Positions 37,231 to 50,628 are shown, numbered from the stretch's first letter. The stretch is 64,000 nt of DNA from Mercurialis annua (GCF_937616625.2 NC_065570.1:25010046-25074045); one strand, 5' to 3'. Translations and numbers: made by a program. Notes: a model not told the origin generated them from the letters alone.

Positions 37231-40200
37231 AATGTTACTCCTATTTAGCGATTTAAGCCAAACGTTTAAAAGCGTTATGAAACAAATCCAAACGTTTCAC
37301 ATTTTTAGCGATTGAAGCCAAACGTGTACAAACGCTACGAAACAAATCGAAACGTTTCCTATATTTAGCAATTTAACCCAAACGCTTACAGACGTTACGA
37401 AACAAAACCAAGCGTTTCACCTTTTTAGCAATTTAAGTCAAACGTTTACAAACGTTACGAAACAAATCCAAACGTTTCAACTTTTTAGCGATTTAAGCCA
37501 AACATTTATAAACGTTACGAAACAAATCCAAACGTTTCACAGTTTTAGCGATTGAAGCCAAACGTTTACAAACGTTATGAAACAAATCCAAACGTTTCCC
37601 ATATTTTGCAATTTAAGCCAAATGTTTAAAAATGTTACAAAACAAAACCAAACGTTTCTCATTTTTAGCAAAATAAGCCAAACGTATACAATCGTTACGA
37701 AACAAATATAAACATTTCACCTAATTAGCGATTGGAGCAAAACTTTTACAAACTTACTAAACAAATCCAATTCACCCTTTCTAGTGAGTTAAGCCAAATT
37801 TTTACAAACGCTACGAAACAAATCCAAACGTTTCCCCTTTTTAGCAATTTAAGCCAAACGTTTACAAGCGTTACCAAACAAATCCAAACGTTGAATATTT
37901 TTAGCGATTTAAGCCAAACATTTACAAACGTTACGAAACAAATTCAAACGTTTCACCCTTTTAGCGATTTAAGCCAAACGGTTACAAACATTACGAAACA
38001 AAACCAAGTGTTTCACCTTTTTAGCGATTTAAGCCAAACGTTTACAAACGTTACCAAACAAATCCAAACGTTGAACATTTTTAGCGATTTAAGCCAAACA
38101 TTTAAAAACGTTACGAAACAAATTCAAACGTTTCACCCTTTTAGCGATTTAAGCCAAACGGTTACAAACGTTACGAAACAAAACCAAGTGTTTCACCTTT
38201 TTAGCAATTTAAGCGAAACGTTTACAAACGTTACTAAACAAATCCAAACGTTTCACCTTTTTAGCGATTTAAGCCAAACGTTTACAAAGGTTATAAAAAA
38301 ACCAAACGTTTCACCTTTTTAGCAATTTAAGCCAAACGTTTACAAACGTTACAAAAAAACCAAACGTTTACAAACGTTACAAAAAAACCAAACGTTTCAC
38401 CTTTTTAGCAATTTAAGCCAAACGTTTACAAACGTTACGAAACAAATCCAAACGTTTCCTCTTTTTAGTGATTGAAGCCAAACGTGTGTAAATCCAAACA
38501 TTTCACCTTTTTAGCAATTTAAGCCATACGGTTACAAATATTATGAAAAAAATCCAAACATTTCACCTTTTAATGTTTTAAGCTAAACGTTTACAAACGT
38601 TACGAAACAAATCCAAACGTTTCACCTTTTTAGGAATTTAAGGTAAACGTTTACAAACGTTACGAACAAATCCAAGCAATTCACCTTTTTTGCGATTTAA
38701 GCCAAACGTTTACAAACGTAAGAAACAAATCCAAACGTTTCACCTTATTAACGATTGAAGCGAAACGTTACGAAACAAATCCAAACGTTTCACCTTTTTA
38801 GGATTTAAGCCAAACAGTTACAAAAGTTATGAAACAAATCCAAACGTTTCACTTTTTAGCGATTTAAGCCAAACGTTTACAAATGTTAGGAAACAAATCC
38901 AAACGTTTCACGTTTTTAGCAATTTAAGCCAAACGTTTACAAACGTTACGAAACAAATCCAAACATTTCACATTTTTAGCGATTTAAGCCAAACGTTTCC
39001 AAACGTAAGAAACAAATCCAAACGTTTCACCTTTTTAGCGATTTAGGCCAAACGTTTACAAAGGTTACAAAAAAAATCCAAACGTTTCCCCTTTTTAGCG
39101 ATTTAAGCTAAACGTTTACAAACGTTACGAAACAAAACCAAGCTTTTCACCTTTTTAGCAATTGAAGCCAAATGTTTACAAAAATTACGAAACAAATCCA
39201 AGTGTTTCACCTTTTTAGCAGTTTCAGCTAGACGTTTACAAACGTTAAGAAACAAATCCAAACGTTTCCTCTTTCTAGCGATTTAAGCCAAACGTTTACA
39301 ATCGTTACGAAACAAATCAAAACGTTTCACCTTTTTAGCGATATAAGCAAAATGTTTACAAACGTTACGAAACAAAACCAAAACGTTTAAAACGTTACGA
39401 AACAAATCCAAATTTTTCACATTTTTAGCGATTTAGGCCAAACGTTTACAAATATTACGAAACAAAACCAATTGTTTCACCTTTTTTAGCAATTTAAGCC
39501 AAACGTTTACAAACGTTACAAAACAAATACAAGAGTTTCACCTTTTTAACAATTTAAGCGTAACGTTTATAAACGTTACGAAACAAATCCAAGCGTTCCA
39601 TCTTTTTAGCAATTTAAACCAAACGTTTACAGACGTTACGAAACAAATCCAAGCGTTTCTCTTTTTTAGCAATTTAAGTCAAACGTTTACAAACGTCACG
39701 AAACAAATCCAAACGTTTCACCGTTTTAGCGATTTAAGCCAAACGTTTACAAACGTTACGAAACAAATCCAAATGTTTCACCTTTTTAGCGATTTAAGCC
39801 AAACGTTTACAAACGTTACGAAACAAATCCAAACGTTTAAAACGTTATGAAACAAACGTTACAAAACAAATCTAAACGTTTACAAATGTTACGAAACAAA
39901 ACCAAACGTCTTATCTTTTTAGTGATTTAAGCCAAACATTTATAAACGTTACGAAACAAAACCAAAAATTTCACCATTTTAGTGATTTAAGCCATATGTT
40001 TAGAAACATTACGAAACAAATCCAAACGTTTCACTATTTCAGCGATTTATGCCAAACGTTTACAAATGATTTGATACAAATCCAAAACGTTTCGCCTTTT
40101 TAGCAATTTAAGCCAAACATTTACAAACGTTACGAAACAAAACCAAACATTTAAACTTTTTAGCACTTTAAGCCAAACGTTTACAAACGTTACGAATCAA

Positions 40201-42938
40201 AACCAAACATTTAAATCGTTACGAAACAAATCTAAACATTACAAAACAACACCAAACGTTTCCCTATTTTAGTTATTTAAGCCAAACGTTTATAAACGTT
40301 CCAAAAAAAAAAAAACGTTTGTAAACGTTACGAAACAAATCCAAATGTCTCCCATTTTTAGTAATTGAAGCCAAACGTTTACAAAAGTTACGAAACAAAT
40401 CCAAACGTTTAAAACGTTACAAAACAAATCCAACCGTTTCACCTTTTTTTGCGATTTAAGCTGAATGTTTACAAAGGTTACGAAACAAATCCAAGCGTTT
40501 TACCTTTTTAGCACTTTAAGCTAAACGTGTACAAACGTTACGAAACAAATCAAAACGTTTCACCTTTTTAGCGATTTAAGCCAAATGTTTACAAACGTTA
40601 CAAAACAAAACAGGACGTTTCACCTTTTTTACGATTTAAGCCAAACATTTATAAACATAACAAAACAAAATCATACATTTAAAACGTTACAAAACAAATC
40701 CAAGCATTTCACCTTTTTAGCAAAGTCAAACGTTTATAAACGTTGAGAAACAAATCCAAACGTTTCATCTTTTTAGCGATTTTAGCCAAACTCTTACAAC
40801 GTTATGAAATAAATCAAAACGTTTCACCTTTTTAGCAATTTAAGCCAAACGTTACGGAACAAATCCAAACGATACAAAACAAAACTAAAAGTTTACAAAC
40901 GTTATGAAACAAATGCAAGCGTTTCACCTTTTTAGCAATTTAAGCCAAACGTTTACAAACGTTACGAAACAAATCCAAGCGTTCCATCTTTTTAGCAATA
41001 TAAGCAAAACATTTACAAACGTTATGGAACAAAACCAAACGTTTCACCATTTTTGTGATTTAAGCCAAACGGTTAAAGCGTTACGAAACAAATCCAAACG
41101 TTTCTCCTATTTAGCGATTTAATCCAAACGTTTAAAAACGTTATGAAACAAATCCAAATGTTTCACATTTTTAGCGATTGAAGCCAAACGTGTACAAATC
41201 GAAACGTTTCCCATATTTAGCAATTTAAGCCAAACGCATACAGATGTTACGAAACAAAACCAAGCGTTTCACCATTATAGCAATTTAAGCCAAACGTTTA
41301 CACACGTTACGAAACAAATCCAAACGTTTCACCCTTTTAGCGATTTAAGCCAAACATTTACAAACGGTACGAAACAAATCCAAATGTTTTGCCTTTCTAG
41401 CGATTTAAGCCAAACGTTTACAAACGTTACGAAACAAATCCAAGCGTTTCACCTTTTTAGAAATTTAAGCAAAACATTTACAAACGTTACGGAACAAAAC
41501 CAAACGTTTCACCTTATTAGCGATTTAAGCCAAGCGTTAAAAAACTTTACGAAATAAATCCAAACGTTTCACATTTTTAGCGATTGAAGCCAAACGTTTA
41601 CAAACGTTACAAAACAAATCCTAACGTTCCCCATATTTAGCAATTTATGCGTTTAATATATACAAATGTAAAGAAACAAATCCAAACGTTTCACCTTTTT
41701 TGCAATTTAAGCTAAACGTTTACAAACGTTACGAAACAAATCCAAAAGTTTCACCTTTTTAGCAATTTATGCCAAACGTTTACAAACATTACGAAACAAA
41801 ACCAAACGTTTAAAACGTTACGAAAAAATTCTAACGTTTCCCATTTTGAGCGAATTAAGCCAAACGTTTACAAACATTACGAAACAAAACCTAGCGTTTC
41901 ACCTTTTTAGCAGTTTAAGCCAAACGTTTACAAACATTACAAAACAAATCAAAGCGTTTCACCGTTTTAGCAATTAAAGCCAAACGTTTACAAACGTTAC
42001 GAAACAAATCCAAGCATTTCACCTTTTTTATAAATTTAAGACAAACGTATACAAATATTACGAAACAAAACACATAGTTTCACCTTTTTAGCAATTTAAG
42101 CCAAACGTTTACAAACGTTACAAAACAAATCCAAGAGTTGCACCTTTTTAGCAATGTAAACCGTTTATAAACGTTACGAAACAAATCCAAGCGTTTCATC
42201 TTTTTAGCAATTTAAACAGAACGTTTACAAACGTTACGAAACAAATCCAAACATTTCAGCTTTTTAGCGATTTAAGCCAAAACTTTACAAACGTAAGAAA
42301 CAAATCCAAACGTTTCACCTTTTTAGCGATTTAAGCCAATACAAATATTACGAAACAAATCCAAAATTTTCACCTATTTAGCAATTTAAGCCAAATGTTT
42401 ACAAACGTTACGAAATAAATCCAAGCGTTTTGCCTTTTTTGCAATTTAAGCCAAACGTTTACAAACGTTATGAAACAAATCCAAGCATTTCTCCATTTTG
42501 GCAATTTAAGCCAAACGTTTACAAACGTCACGAAACAAATCCAAACATTTCACCTTTATAGCGATTTAAGCCAAACGCTTACAAACGTTACGAAACAAAT
42601 CCAAATGTTTTACCTTTTTAGCGATTTAAGCCAAACGTTTACAAATGTTACGAAACAAATCAAGACGTTTAAAACGTTACGAAACAAATGTTACAAAACA
42701 AATCCAAACGTTTACAAATGTTACGAAACAAAACTAAACGTCTCACCTTTTTTGTGATATAAGCCAAATGTTTACAAACGTTACGAAACCAAACCAAACG
42801 TTTCACTTTTTTAGTGATTTAAGCCATACGTTTACAAAATTACAAAACAAATCCAAACGTTTCCCTTTTTTAGCGATTAATGCCAAACGTTTATAAATGT
42901 TTTGAAACAAATCCAAACGTTTCGCCTTTTTAGCGATA
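37231..42938. repeat. Higher-order block, copy 2 (~5.7 kb)
   Basis: Second copy of the block at 27492-33250, with the same starting variant at 37231 and the same final marker at 42876 (offsets 9739 and 9675, so small indels have accumulated). One part near 38000-38200 shows an extra local duplication of the 'gttgaacatttttagcg' monomers. The copy stops exactly where satellite B begins. Confidence 0.8.
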
Positions 42939-43600
42939 TAAAAAGTGCACTAGATTAGTATGTCGCTTCTCAAGTCTCTTTAACGCCTCATTCCGATTAC
43001 GTAAGCATGGTTAGGTTATATTTCGCAAAGTGTGCTTGAAAAGTGACGCTAGATTAGTATGTCACGTCTCAAGTCTCTTTAATCCGTCGTTCCGATTACC
43101 TAAGCATGGTTAGGTTATATTACGTAAAATGTGCATGAAAAGTTACAAGTATGTCGTGTCTCAAATCTCTTTAAGGCGTCGGTTCGATTATCATGCGTAT
43201 GTCGCATCACAAGTCTCTCTAACGCATCGTTCCGATTAGCAAAGCATTGTTATTAGGTTATATTACAAAAAGTGTGCATGAAAAGTGACGCTAGATTAGT
43301 ATGTCGCGTCTCAAGTGTCTTTAACGCGTCGTTCCGATTACCTAAGCATGGTTAGGTATATTACGCAAAGAGTGCGTTAATGGTGACGAGAGATTAGTAT
43401 GTCGCGTCACAAGTCTCTCAAATGCGTCGTTCTGATTACCTAAGCATGGTTAGGTTATATTACGCAAAGTGCGCATGAAAAGTGACGCTAGATAAGTATG
43501 TCGCGTCGTAAGTATCTCTAACGCGCCGTTCCGATTACCTAAGCATGGTTAGGTTATATTACGCAGAGTGTGCGTGAAAAGTGACGCTAGATTAGTGCGC
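42939..43600 (+). repeat. Satellite B, forward part (~99-bp monomer)
   Basis: Starts abruptly after the last satellite A monomer ('cctttttagcgatataaaaa'). The unit holds 'gacgctagattagtatgtcg', 'tctcaagtctctttaacgcg', 'ttccgattacctaagcatgg' and 'ttaggttatattacgcaaag'. About 6-7 units lie in this orientation, some truncated (one near 43140). It shows no similarity to satellite A. Confidence 0.9.
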
Positions 43601-45746
43601 CTTGAGAAGTGATATACTAATCTAGCGTCACTTTTCACACACACCTTTCGTAACCTACCAATGCTTAGCTAATCGGAACGACACGTTAAAGAGACTTGAG
43701 ACGAGACATACTAATCTAGCGTTACTTTTCTCGCACACTTTGAGGTAGTATAACCTAACCATTCTTAAGTAATCGGAACGACGCGTTAAAGAGACTTGAG
43801 ACGCGACATATTAATATAGCGTCACTTTTCACGCACTCTTTGGGTAATATCACCTAACCATGTTTAGGTAATCGGAACAACTCGTTTAAGAGAATGCGAC
43901 ATACTTATATAACCAAACCTGGCTTAGGTAATCGGAACAACGCGTTAAACAGACTTGAGACGCGACATACTAATCTAGCGTCACTTTTCACGCACGCTTT
44001 GCGTAATATAACCTAACGCGTTAAAGAGAATTGAGACGCGACGTACTAATCTAGCGTCACTTTTCGCGCACCCTTTAGTTAATATAACCATGCTTAGGTA
44101 ATCAGAACGACGTGTTTGAGAGACTTGTGACGCGACATAAGCATGGTAATCGAAACGACTCGTTAAAGAGACTTGAGACGCGCCATTCTAATCTAGCGTC
44201 ACTTTTCACGCACACTTTGCGTAATGTAACCTAATCATGTTTAGGTAATCGGAACGACGCGTTAAATCATTCTTAGGTAATCGGAACGACGCGTTAGAGA
44301 GACTTGTGATGCGACATTAGCATAGTAATCGAAACGACGAGTTTAAGAGACTTGAGACGCGACATACTAATCTACCATCACTTTTCACACCAACTTTGCA
44401 TAATATAACCTAACTATGCTTAGGTAATCGGAACGACGCATTAAAGAGCCTTGAGAGGCGACATACTAATCTAGCGTCACTTTTCACGCACACCTTGCGT
44501 AATATTTCCGAATCATGCTTAGGTAATCAGAACGACGCATTAAAGAGACTTTAGACGTGACATACTAATGTAGCGTTACTTTTCTCGCACACTTTGCATA
44601 ATATAACCTAACCATTCTTGGGTAATTAGAACGACGCGTTAAAGAGACTTGAGACGCGACATACTAATCTAGCTTCACTTTTCACGCACTCTTTGCGTAA
44701 TATAACCTAACAATAGGAAATTGGAACTATGCGTAAAAGAGACTTGAGATGCGACATACTAATCTATCGTCACTTTTCACGCACACTTTGTGAAATATAA
44801 CTTAACCATGCTTATGAAATTGTAACGACGCGTTAGAGAGATTTGAGATGCGACATACTAATCTAGCGACATTTTTCACGAACACTTTGCGTAATATAAC
44901 CTAACCATGATTAGGTAATCGGAACGACGCAATAAAAAGACTCGTGACGCGAGATAAGCATGGTAATCGAAACAATGCGTTAAAGAGATTTGGGACGAAA
45001 CATACTAATCTAGCGTCACTTTATACGCACAGTTTGCGTAATATAACCAAACCATGCTTTGGTCATCGAAACGACGCGTTAAAGAGACTTTTGATGCGAC
45101 ATACTTAATCTATTGATCCTTTTCACGCACACTTTGCGTAATATAACCTAACCATGCTTTGGTAATTGGAGCGACGCGTTAGAGAGACTTGTGACGCGAC
45201 ATAAGCATGGTAATCAAAATGACGCGTTAAAGAGACTTGAGACGCAACATACTAATCTAGCATCACTTTTGACACAAACTTTGCGTAATATAACCTAGCC
45301 ATGCTTAGGTAATCGGAACGACGCATTAAAGAGCCTTGAGATGCGACATACTAATCCAGCATCACTTTTCTCGCACACATTGCGTAATATAACCTAACCA
45401 TGCTTAGGTAATCGGACACTTTGCGTAATATAACCGAACCATGCTTGGGTATTAGGAACGGCTCGTTAAAGAGACTTGAGACACGACATACTAATCTAGT
45501 GTAATTTTTCACGCACACTTTGCGTCATATAAACTAACCATGCATAGGAAATCGGAACTATGCATTAAAGAGACTTGAGACGCGACATACTAATCTATCG
45601 TGACTTTTCACGCACACTTTGCGTAATATAACCAAACCATGCTATGGTAATCGGAACAACGCGTTAAAGAGAATTGAGACGCGACATACTATTCTAGCGT
45701 CACTTTTCACGCACACATTGCATAATATAACCTAACCATTCGGAAT
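43601..45746 (-). repeat. Satellite B, inverted part (~99-bp monomer, ~22 copies)
   Basis: The same ~99-bp unit in reverse complement: 'tactaatctagcgtcacttt', 'cgcacactttgcgtaatata', 'acctaaccatgcttaggtaa', 'cggaacgacgcgttaaagag'. Several units are shortened and carry an alternative 'gacataagcatggtaatcg' join (about 44140, 44310, 44950, 45200), which looks like repeated spread of one deletion variant. The array is cut at 45746/45747 by a Copia LTR. Confidence 0.9.
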
Positions 45747-47712
45747 TGTTGGCGCAGCAGGACGCGCGGGTCCGGATCGTATATTTCAATTCAAAATTGA
45801 AATTCCAACAATCCGAATCCTGAAGTTGATCATATCAATAACAAATGGATCATCGTATCATTTAGTAATTAAAGCACGCATCTAGGAATCGTAAGAAGAA
45901 TACCTATGTCGATTCTCCAACGATTCTTGTAGACCCGAAAGAACGGCGACCTCAAGCTCGTCCACACGAGTATGCGTCCGATTGAATCCTCGCCTTGAAG
46001 TAATCCTGCAAAGGTTCCTCTTGCCCAGCAGCCCTAAGCTCAAACTCTCGCCGCGATCACGACCTTGCTCGGATATATGAAAAACGTCGCCAAATTTTTC
46101 CCGTGATTGATGACTACTAGAACTCCTTTAACTGCTTTCTCTCTCTACAACTTTGTAGTGAGATGTGTGTTGTGTGGTGATGTAATGAGCAAAGCTAAGC
46201 TCTATTTATATGGTAGAGCTTTGCTTAAAAATACAAGACCTTGCATGCTAGGTGTCACACACCAAGCAAAGGTGTTGCCACACCATGACACCTTTCATGT
46301 GGTGACATCATATAGGTGATGTCATCATATGACATCACATATAAGCTTATTTTCTTATCTCATTACATCACCATGACATCATCATTCCATTAACTTATGA
46401 TTGGTGCTTTAAGTATCATTAATTACACTAATTAATTACTTAAGCATTTTAATCATAAAACTTGGTTAAAATATAATTAGGTTCCTACTAATTTATAACT
46501 CTTATAAATTAGTCCCTAATTAACTTGGACATAGTACATTAGGTTCCTACAAATTTATAACTCTTACAAATTAGTCCCTAATTTGTAATTGTTTTTCATC
46601 TTAGATTAATTTCTGAGATATGCTAGTATCTATATGAAATCGATCTTTCGTAAACTCAATCGGTTGCACACTCTATTGTGTGTGACTAACTAGGTTCACA
46701 TCTATATGGCAACGAGATACATAAGAAACGCCTTTCTTATATTAAATAATTAAATCACATTTAATTATTAATTCTCATAGATCGAGAGTGACGTCTAGCA
46801 ACATATCACGACCCCCAAATAGAGATGAATGTTTCGATGCATTCTTTATGAACCAATGTTCATAATTACCGTACACTCAAAATTCCCTTCATCTAAGATT
46901 CCAATCTCGACTAGTGTCACGATTAAGTCAAACACTGTTTGTCTTGATTATATGACCTCATCTCTCATTTCTAATTCTTGATAAATATGACGTCCACTAG
47001 AAACAACTTTCTATGTAAGTCATATACACCTGCGCATGTTTCATCATCCATCAAGAACAATTTGAGATAACATAGAATCTTGTCTCTGTTTATCCAGAGC
47101 GATGAATCCTTTCTAGGTTAAACCCCTGTCTTCATATACAACTAATTAGAGCCAACACATCCCGCGGCCCTAGCTCATGAAAGATCAAGGGTTAAAGAGT
47201 ATCAAACTCTAATCACCTATATACAAGATAGTGTAACCGCAAGTCAAAGGACATATGTACAATTATCAACTAGATGACATTAAATTGACTTTAATGAATT
47301 GCCATGTATAAGTCATCTAGCGTCACTTGTTCGACTTACTCAACACCTTGAGTGTCCACATGTTTATTCTGATCCCCATCAAGTAGTATGAGACTCACTA
47401 CTTCCTATAATTAGCGACTCTTTTCTAATCAGGAGAATAAATAGAGGTGACAATCTTTCCGGGATAATTCGATGCCCTTATTCGCAGGACCCCATCGATC
47501 GTGAACGGTTATTTAGATCACTTAGAATCTGTCACTCATATTATTAACACCTTAAGAATAGATTCTATCACAATGTGATAAGGATAATACGTAATACATG
47601 AACACTTAGTTAATGAGACACTTAGCTCAAATAGAATATATATATCTTTACCATTGGGATTAATTCTAGAAATATACATGATCAAATGGCCCTAGGGAAC
47701 ATACTACTAACA
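45747..47712 (-). repeat. Copia LTR A (3' LTR of the minus-strand element)
   Basis: Runs from TGTTGGCGCAGC to ACTACTAACA in plus-strand terms (1966 bp), inserted in satellite B. It is the reverse complement of the LTR at 15722-17677 and is followed by the polypurine tract complement 'atctcccacttgc' at 47713. Compared with LTR B, the first ~220 bp differ at roughly one position in twenty by eye, so this is not a fresh insertion. A duplicated 'aaatttataactcttacaaat' block lies at about 46490-46580. Confidence 0.85.
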
Positions 47713-50628
47713 ATCTCCCACTTGCACTAGTGCCATTGACAACTATATATAAACCCCATCTTCTCAAGATGTAAATCTTAATGACTCTATGTCATGGGCT
47801 TTGTCAGTGGGTCAACCATGTTATTGGCTGATGCTATCTTTTACAGAAACAATTTCTCTCTTTCCAACACTTTCTTTAGATAATATGATAATGCCTTTAC
47901 TTATGTTCGGATAATTTGTGAGACCCGGTTTCTTTTGCTAGGACAGTAGCACCATTGTTGTCGCAGAAAAGAGGAACTGTCGACATGAATGGAAGAAAAC
48001 CGTACTTAGTTCAGTTATGAACTAATTTATCCAAACACCTTATATTACAACATCTCATGTCATAATATACTCGGCTTGTATAATAGAATCTGGAGTTGGT
48101 TCTTGCTTAGAACACTTCTAGCTCACTACTCCTTTATTATAGATAAATATGAATCGGGAAATAGACGCTCTATTATCCACATCTGATTATTATTCATAAT
48201 CTGTAAAACGGTCTACTTAAAAATCTCGTTCTCCATTTGTTAATATCATAAAGATATCTTTAACAACCATCCAATGTTCTCAACATGGATTGGATTAAAA
48301 CCGATTAGTCCCACTAACCGCATATACAATTTCTAGCTTTGTAAGTGGCAACAAATACCTCAGACTACCAATTGCCGAAGCCTATGGTATCTTTGCTAGA
48401 TTCTTTCTTTCTTCAGAAGTTCCGGAAAACACTCCCTTTGAAAGAAGAATTTTATGCCTAACTAGTATCAATCCTCTCTTAGAACTTCCATATTGAACTA
48501 CTTCAATATCTTTTATAAGAAGAGCCTTTTGGAGAAACAATTTATTCTCTTAGATCTATCTCTATAGAGTCTAATACTAAGAATTTAGGCTACCTCTCCG
48601 AGGTCTTTGATGGAGTACGTATTAGATAAACCAAAGTTTTACAAAGTTAACATTCCGAGATTATTATTTATTAGTAATAAGTTATCTACATGCAAGATCA
48701 TGAAAGTGAGTCTGCTTCCATTAACCTTCTTGTAAACATTGGGTTTATCATCGTTTTTAATAAATTCGTAACTCCTTACGGGTTTATCAAGACGACGAAA
48801 CTCGAAGCTTTCTTTCCATCCACTAGGGATCATTTTAGCTTACACGCCTTAGAACCTTCTTAGGATTCAAAATCCTCGACTTGTTCCATATAGATATACT
48901 CCTTAATTTAACCATTAAGGAATGTGGTTCTTACATCCATATGTCCAACCACAAAATCTAAATGTGTAGCCTTGGTAAGAAAAATCTTGATGAAGTTAAG
49001 CATGGCTACCGGAGATAAAGTGTATTCACAATACAACTTCTTGGCTCTAGCAAAAATCTTTTGCAACAAGCCTAGCTCCTTTCCATTAGTACCAATTTTA
49101 TACTTGAAGATCCATTTAAACCTTATTTGTATAATACCTTTGGATGGATCGACTAGCTCCTAAAATTTGGTTTCTTTATATGGAATCCATTTTAGATTTT
49201 ATTCCTTCAAACCAATTTTCAAGAATCTATATCACATATAGTTTCCTCATAAGTAGAGGGATCAACACTTGATCTTTTTCTCCATGAATAAACAACTCTT
49301 GTTTATCATGCGGGAAAACCATCTCTCTCCAGTGGACGAGATACTCTACTTAATCTTCGAGTTGTTAATGTAGATATATCTTTTACTAACTCCAACTTTT
49401 AGTGGGTTTGATCAATCTTCATTGATTCATTCTTTTGTTGGTAATTAGATGACTCCTCATCTAATTCTATACTCCTTTCTTAGTCTCTCTCTTGAATAAA
49501 CACTTTATTAAGAAAGACTACCACCGATAAACAACGATTGTTTGTTCGGTTAGAATAGAAATAACATCCTAAACTGTCTTTAGGATATCCAACATAATCT
49601 TTCCATGATTGATTTTTATTCCAAATTTATCGGATATCAGCTACATGATATGTTTTGAACACCCTCAAATCTTAACATCCTTAAGAGTTGATTCTATACC
49701 ACATCTCATAAGGTATTTATGGAGCGGATCTAGTTGGAATTCAATTTACACTTTTATTTGCGGTAAGAAGTGAATGACCCCATAACAAGATGGATAAGTC
49801 AGTATATAGCTCGTTATTGATCGTATCATGTCCCACATTGTACGATACCTCCTGCTTGGCAGACACACCATTCAACCATGGTGTTCCCAAGGAGTAAGTT
49901 TAAAAATAATACCACATTCCTTTTAGGAACGTACCAAATTTTGTACTCAAGTATTCTTTCCTTATCGATCACATCGTAAAGTTTTAATACTTTTTCCAAT
50001 TTGATTTTCTACTTCATTTTGAAATCATTTGAACATTTCAAAATCTTCATGTTTGTTCTTCATAAAACAAACTTAACTATATCATGATAAATCATTGATA
50101 TAGAAAATGAAGTATAAGTATCAACCTTGGTCCATTTCTTTAAACGTACCATATACATCACTATGTATGATCTCTTAAACAGATTTGGCTCTACCACTTT
50201 GTCCCACAAAGAATGACCAGGTCATTTTGCCTTTAAGATACGACTCACAATTTGGAAGCGATGCAAAATCTTGATTGCTCAAGATTCCCATCCTATCTAA
50301 CTTGTTATGTCTATCTTTTGCAATATGTCCTAATCATAAGTGCCCAAGTTGTTTAGAAATTTGATAACTTATGGTATTAATTTCCAAAACATCTTTTGCA
50401 TTAAACATCTTTATTCAAGTCATAAAGAACATTTTATATATATCCATACCCAACTCCATATTATCAAATAATTTACTACAAACATCCTTTGTAAATAGAA
50501 AATCAACTACCAAATTTGTCATACAAATTCAGATATGGTATTTCTATTTATATTGGGTAAGTACAAAAAACTTGTTTAAGTACAACTTATGTTTATTTAA
50601 GAAAATTGAAGTTGATCCTATAACACAA

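Larger units (their letters stand above)
17678..42938. repeat. Satellite A, right array (60-bp monomer, ~420 copies)
   Basis: Twenty-five kilobases of head-to-tail 60-bp monomers, all in one orientation, same family as 8570-10599. Consensus blocks are 'cgatttaagc', 'caaacgttta', 'caaacgttac', 'gaaacaaatc', 'caaacgtttc' and 'acctttttag'. Recurrent variants are 'caatttaagc', 'gattgaagcc', 'aaaaccaagcg' and a 'gtttaaaacgttacgaaac' extension. Variation is concentrated at the CpG of AACGTT. Larger blocks are repeated (see the separate entries). Open frames of 60-196 codons with a 20-residue period (for example 37732-38322) are produced by the period itself. The array ends abruptly at satellite B. 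Confidence 0.97.

Noticed and set aside
18799..42757. Dozens of 60-196 codon frames on both strands of satellite A
   Set aside because: A 60-bp period keeps frames open by arithmetic. Similar open frames exist on the opposite strand, and variants accumulate in all codon positions, so these are not genes.
8570..42938. CRISPR-like array
   Set aside because: The repeats are contiguous with no unique spacers, and all of the surrounding sequence is plant-type.
42939..45746. Telomere or rDNA-derived origin for satellite B
   Set aside because: 'cctaacc' resembles part of a telomere repeat, but it occurs once per ~99-bp unit and there is no TTTAGGG run or rRNA similarity.
46107..46319. Open frame in Copia LTR A
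   Set aside because: It lies in the U3/R part of an LTR, is not kept open in the sister LTRs and has no protein features.
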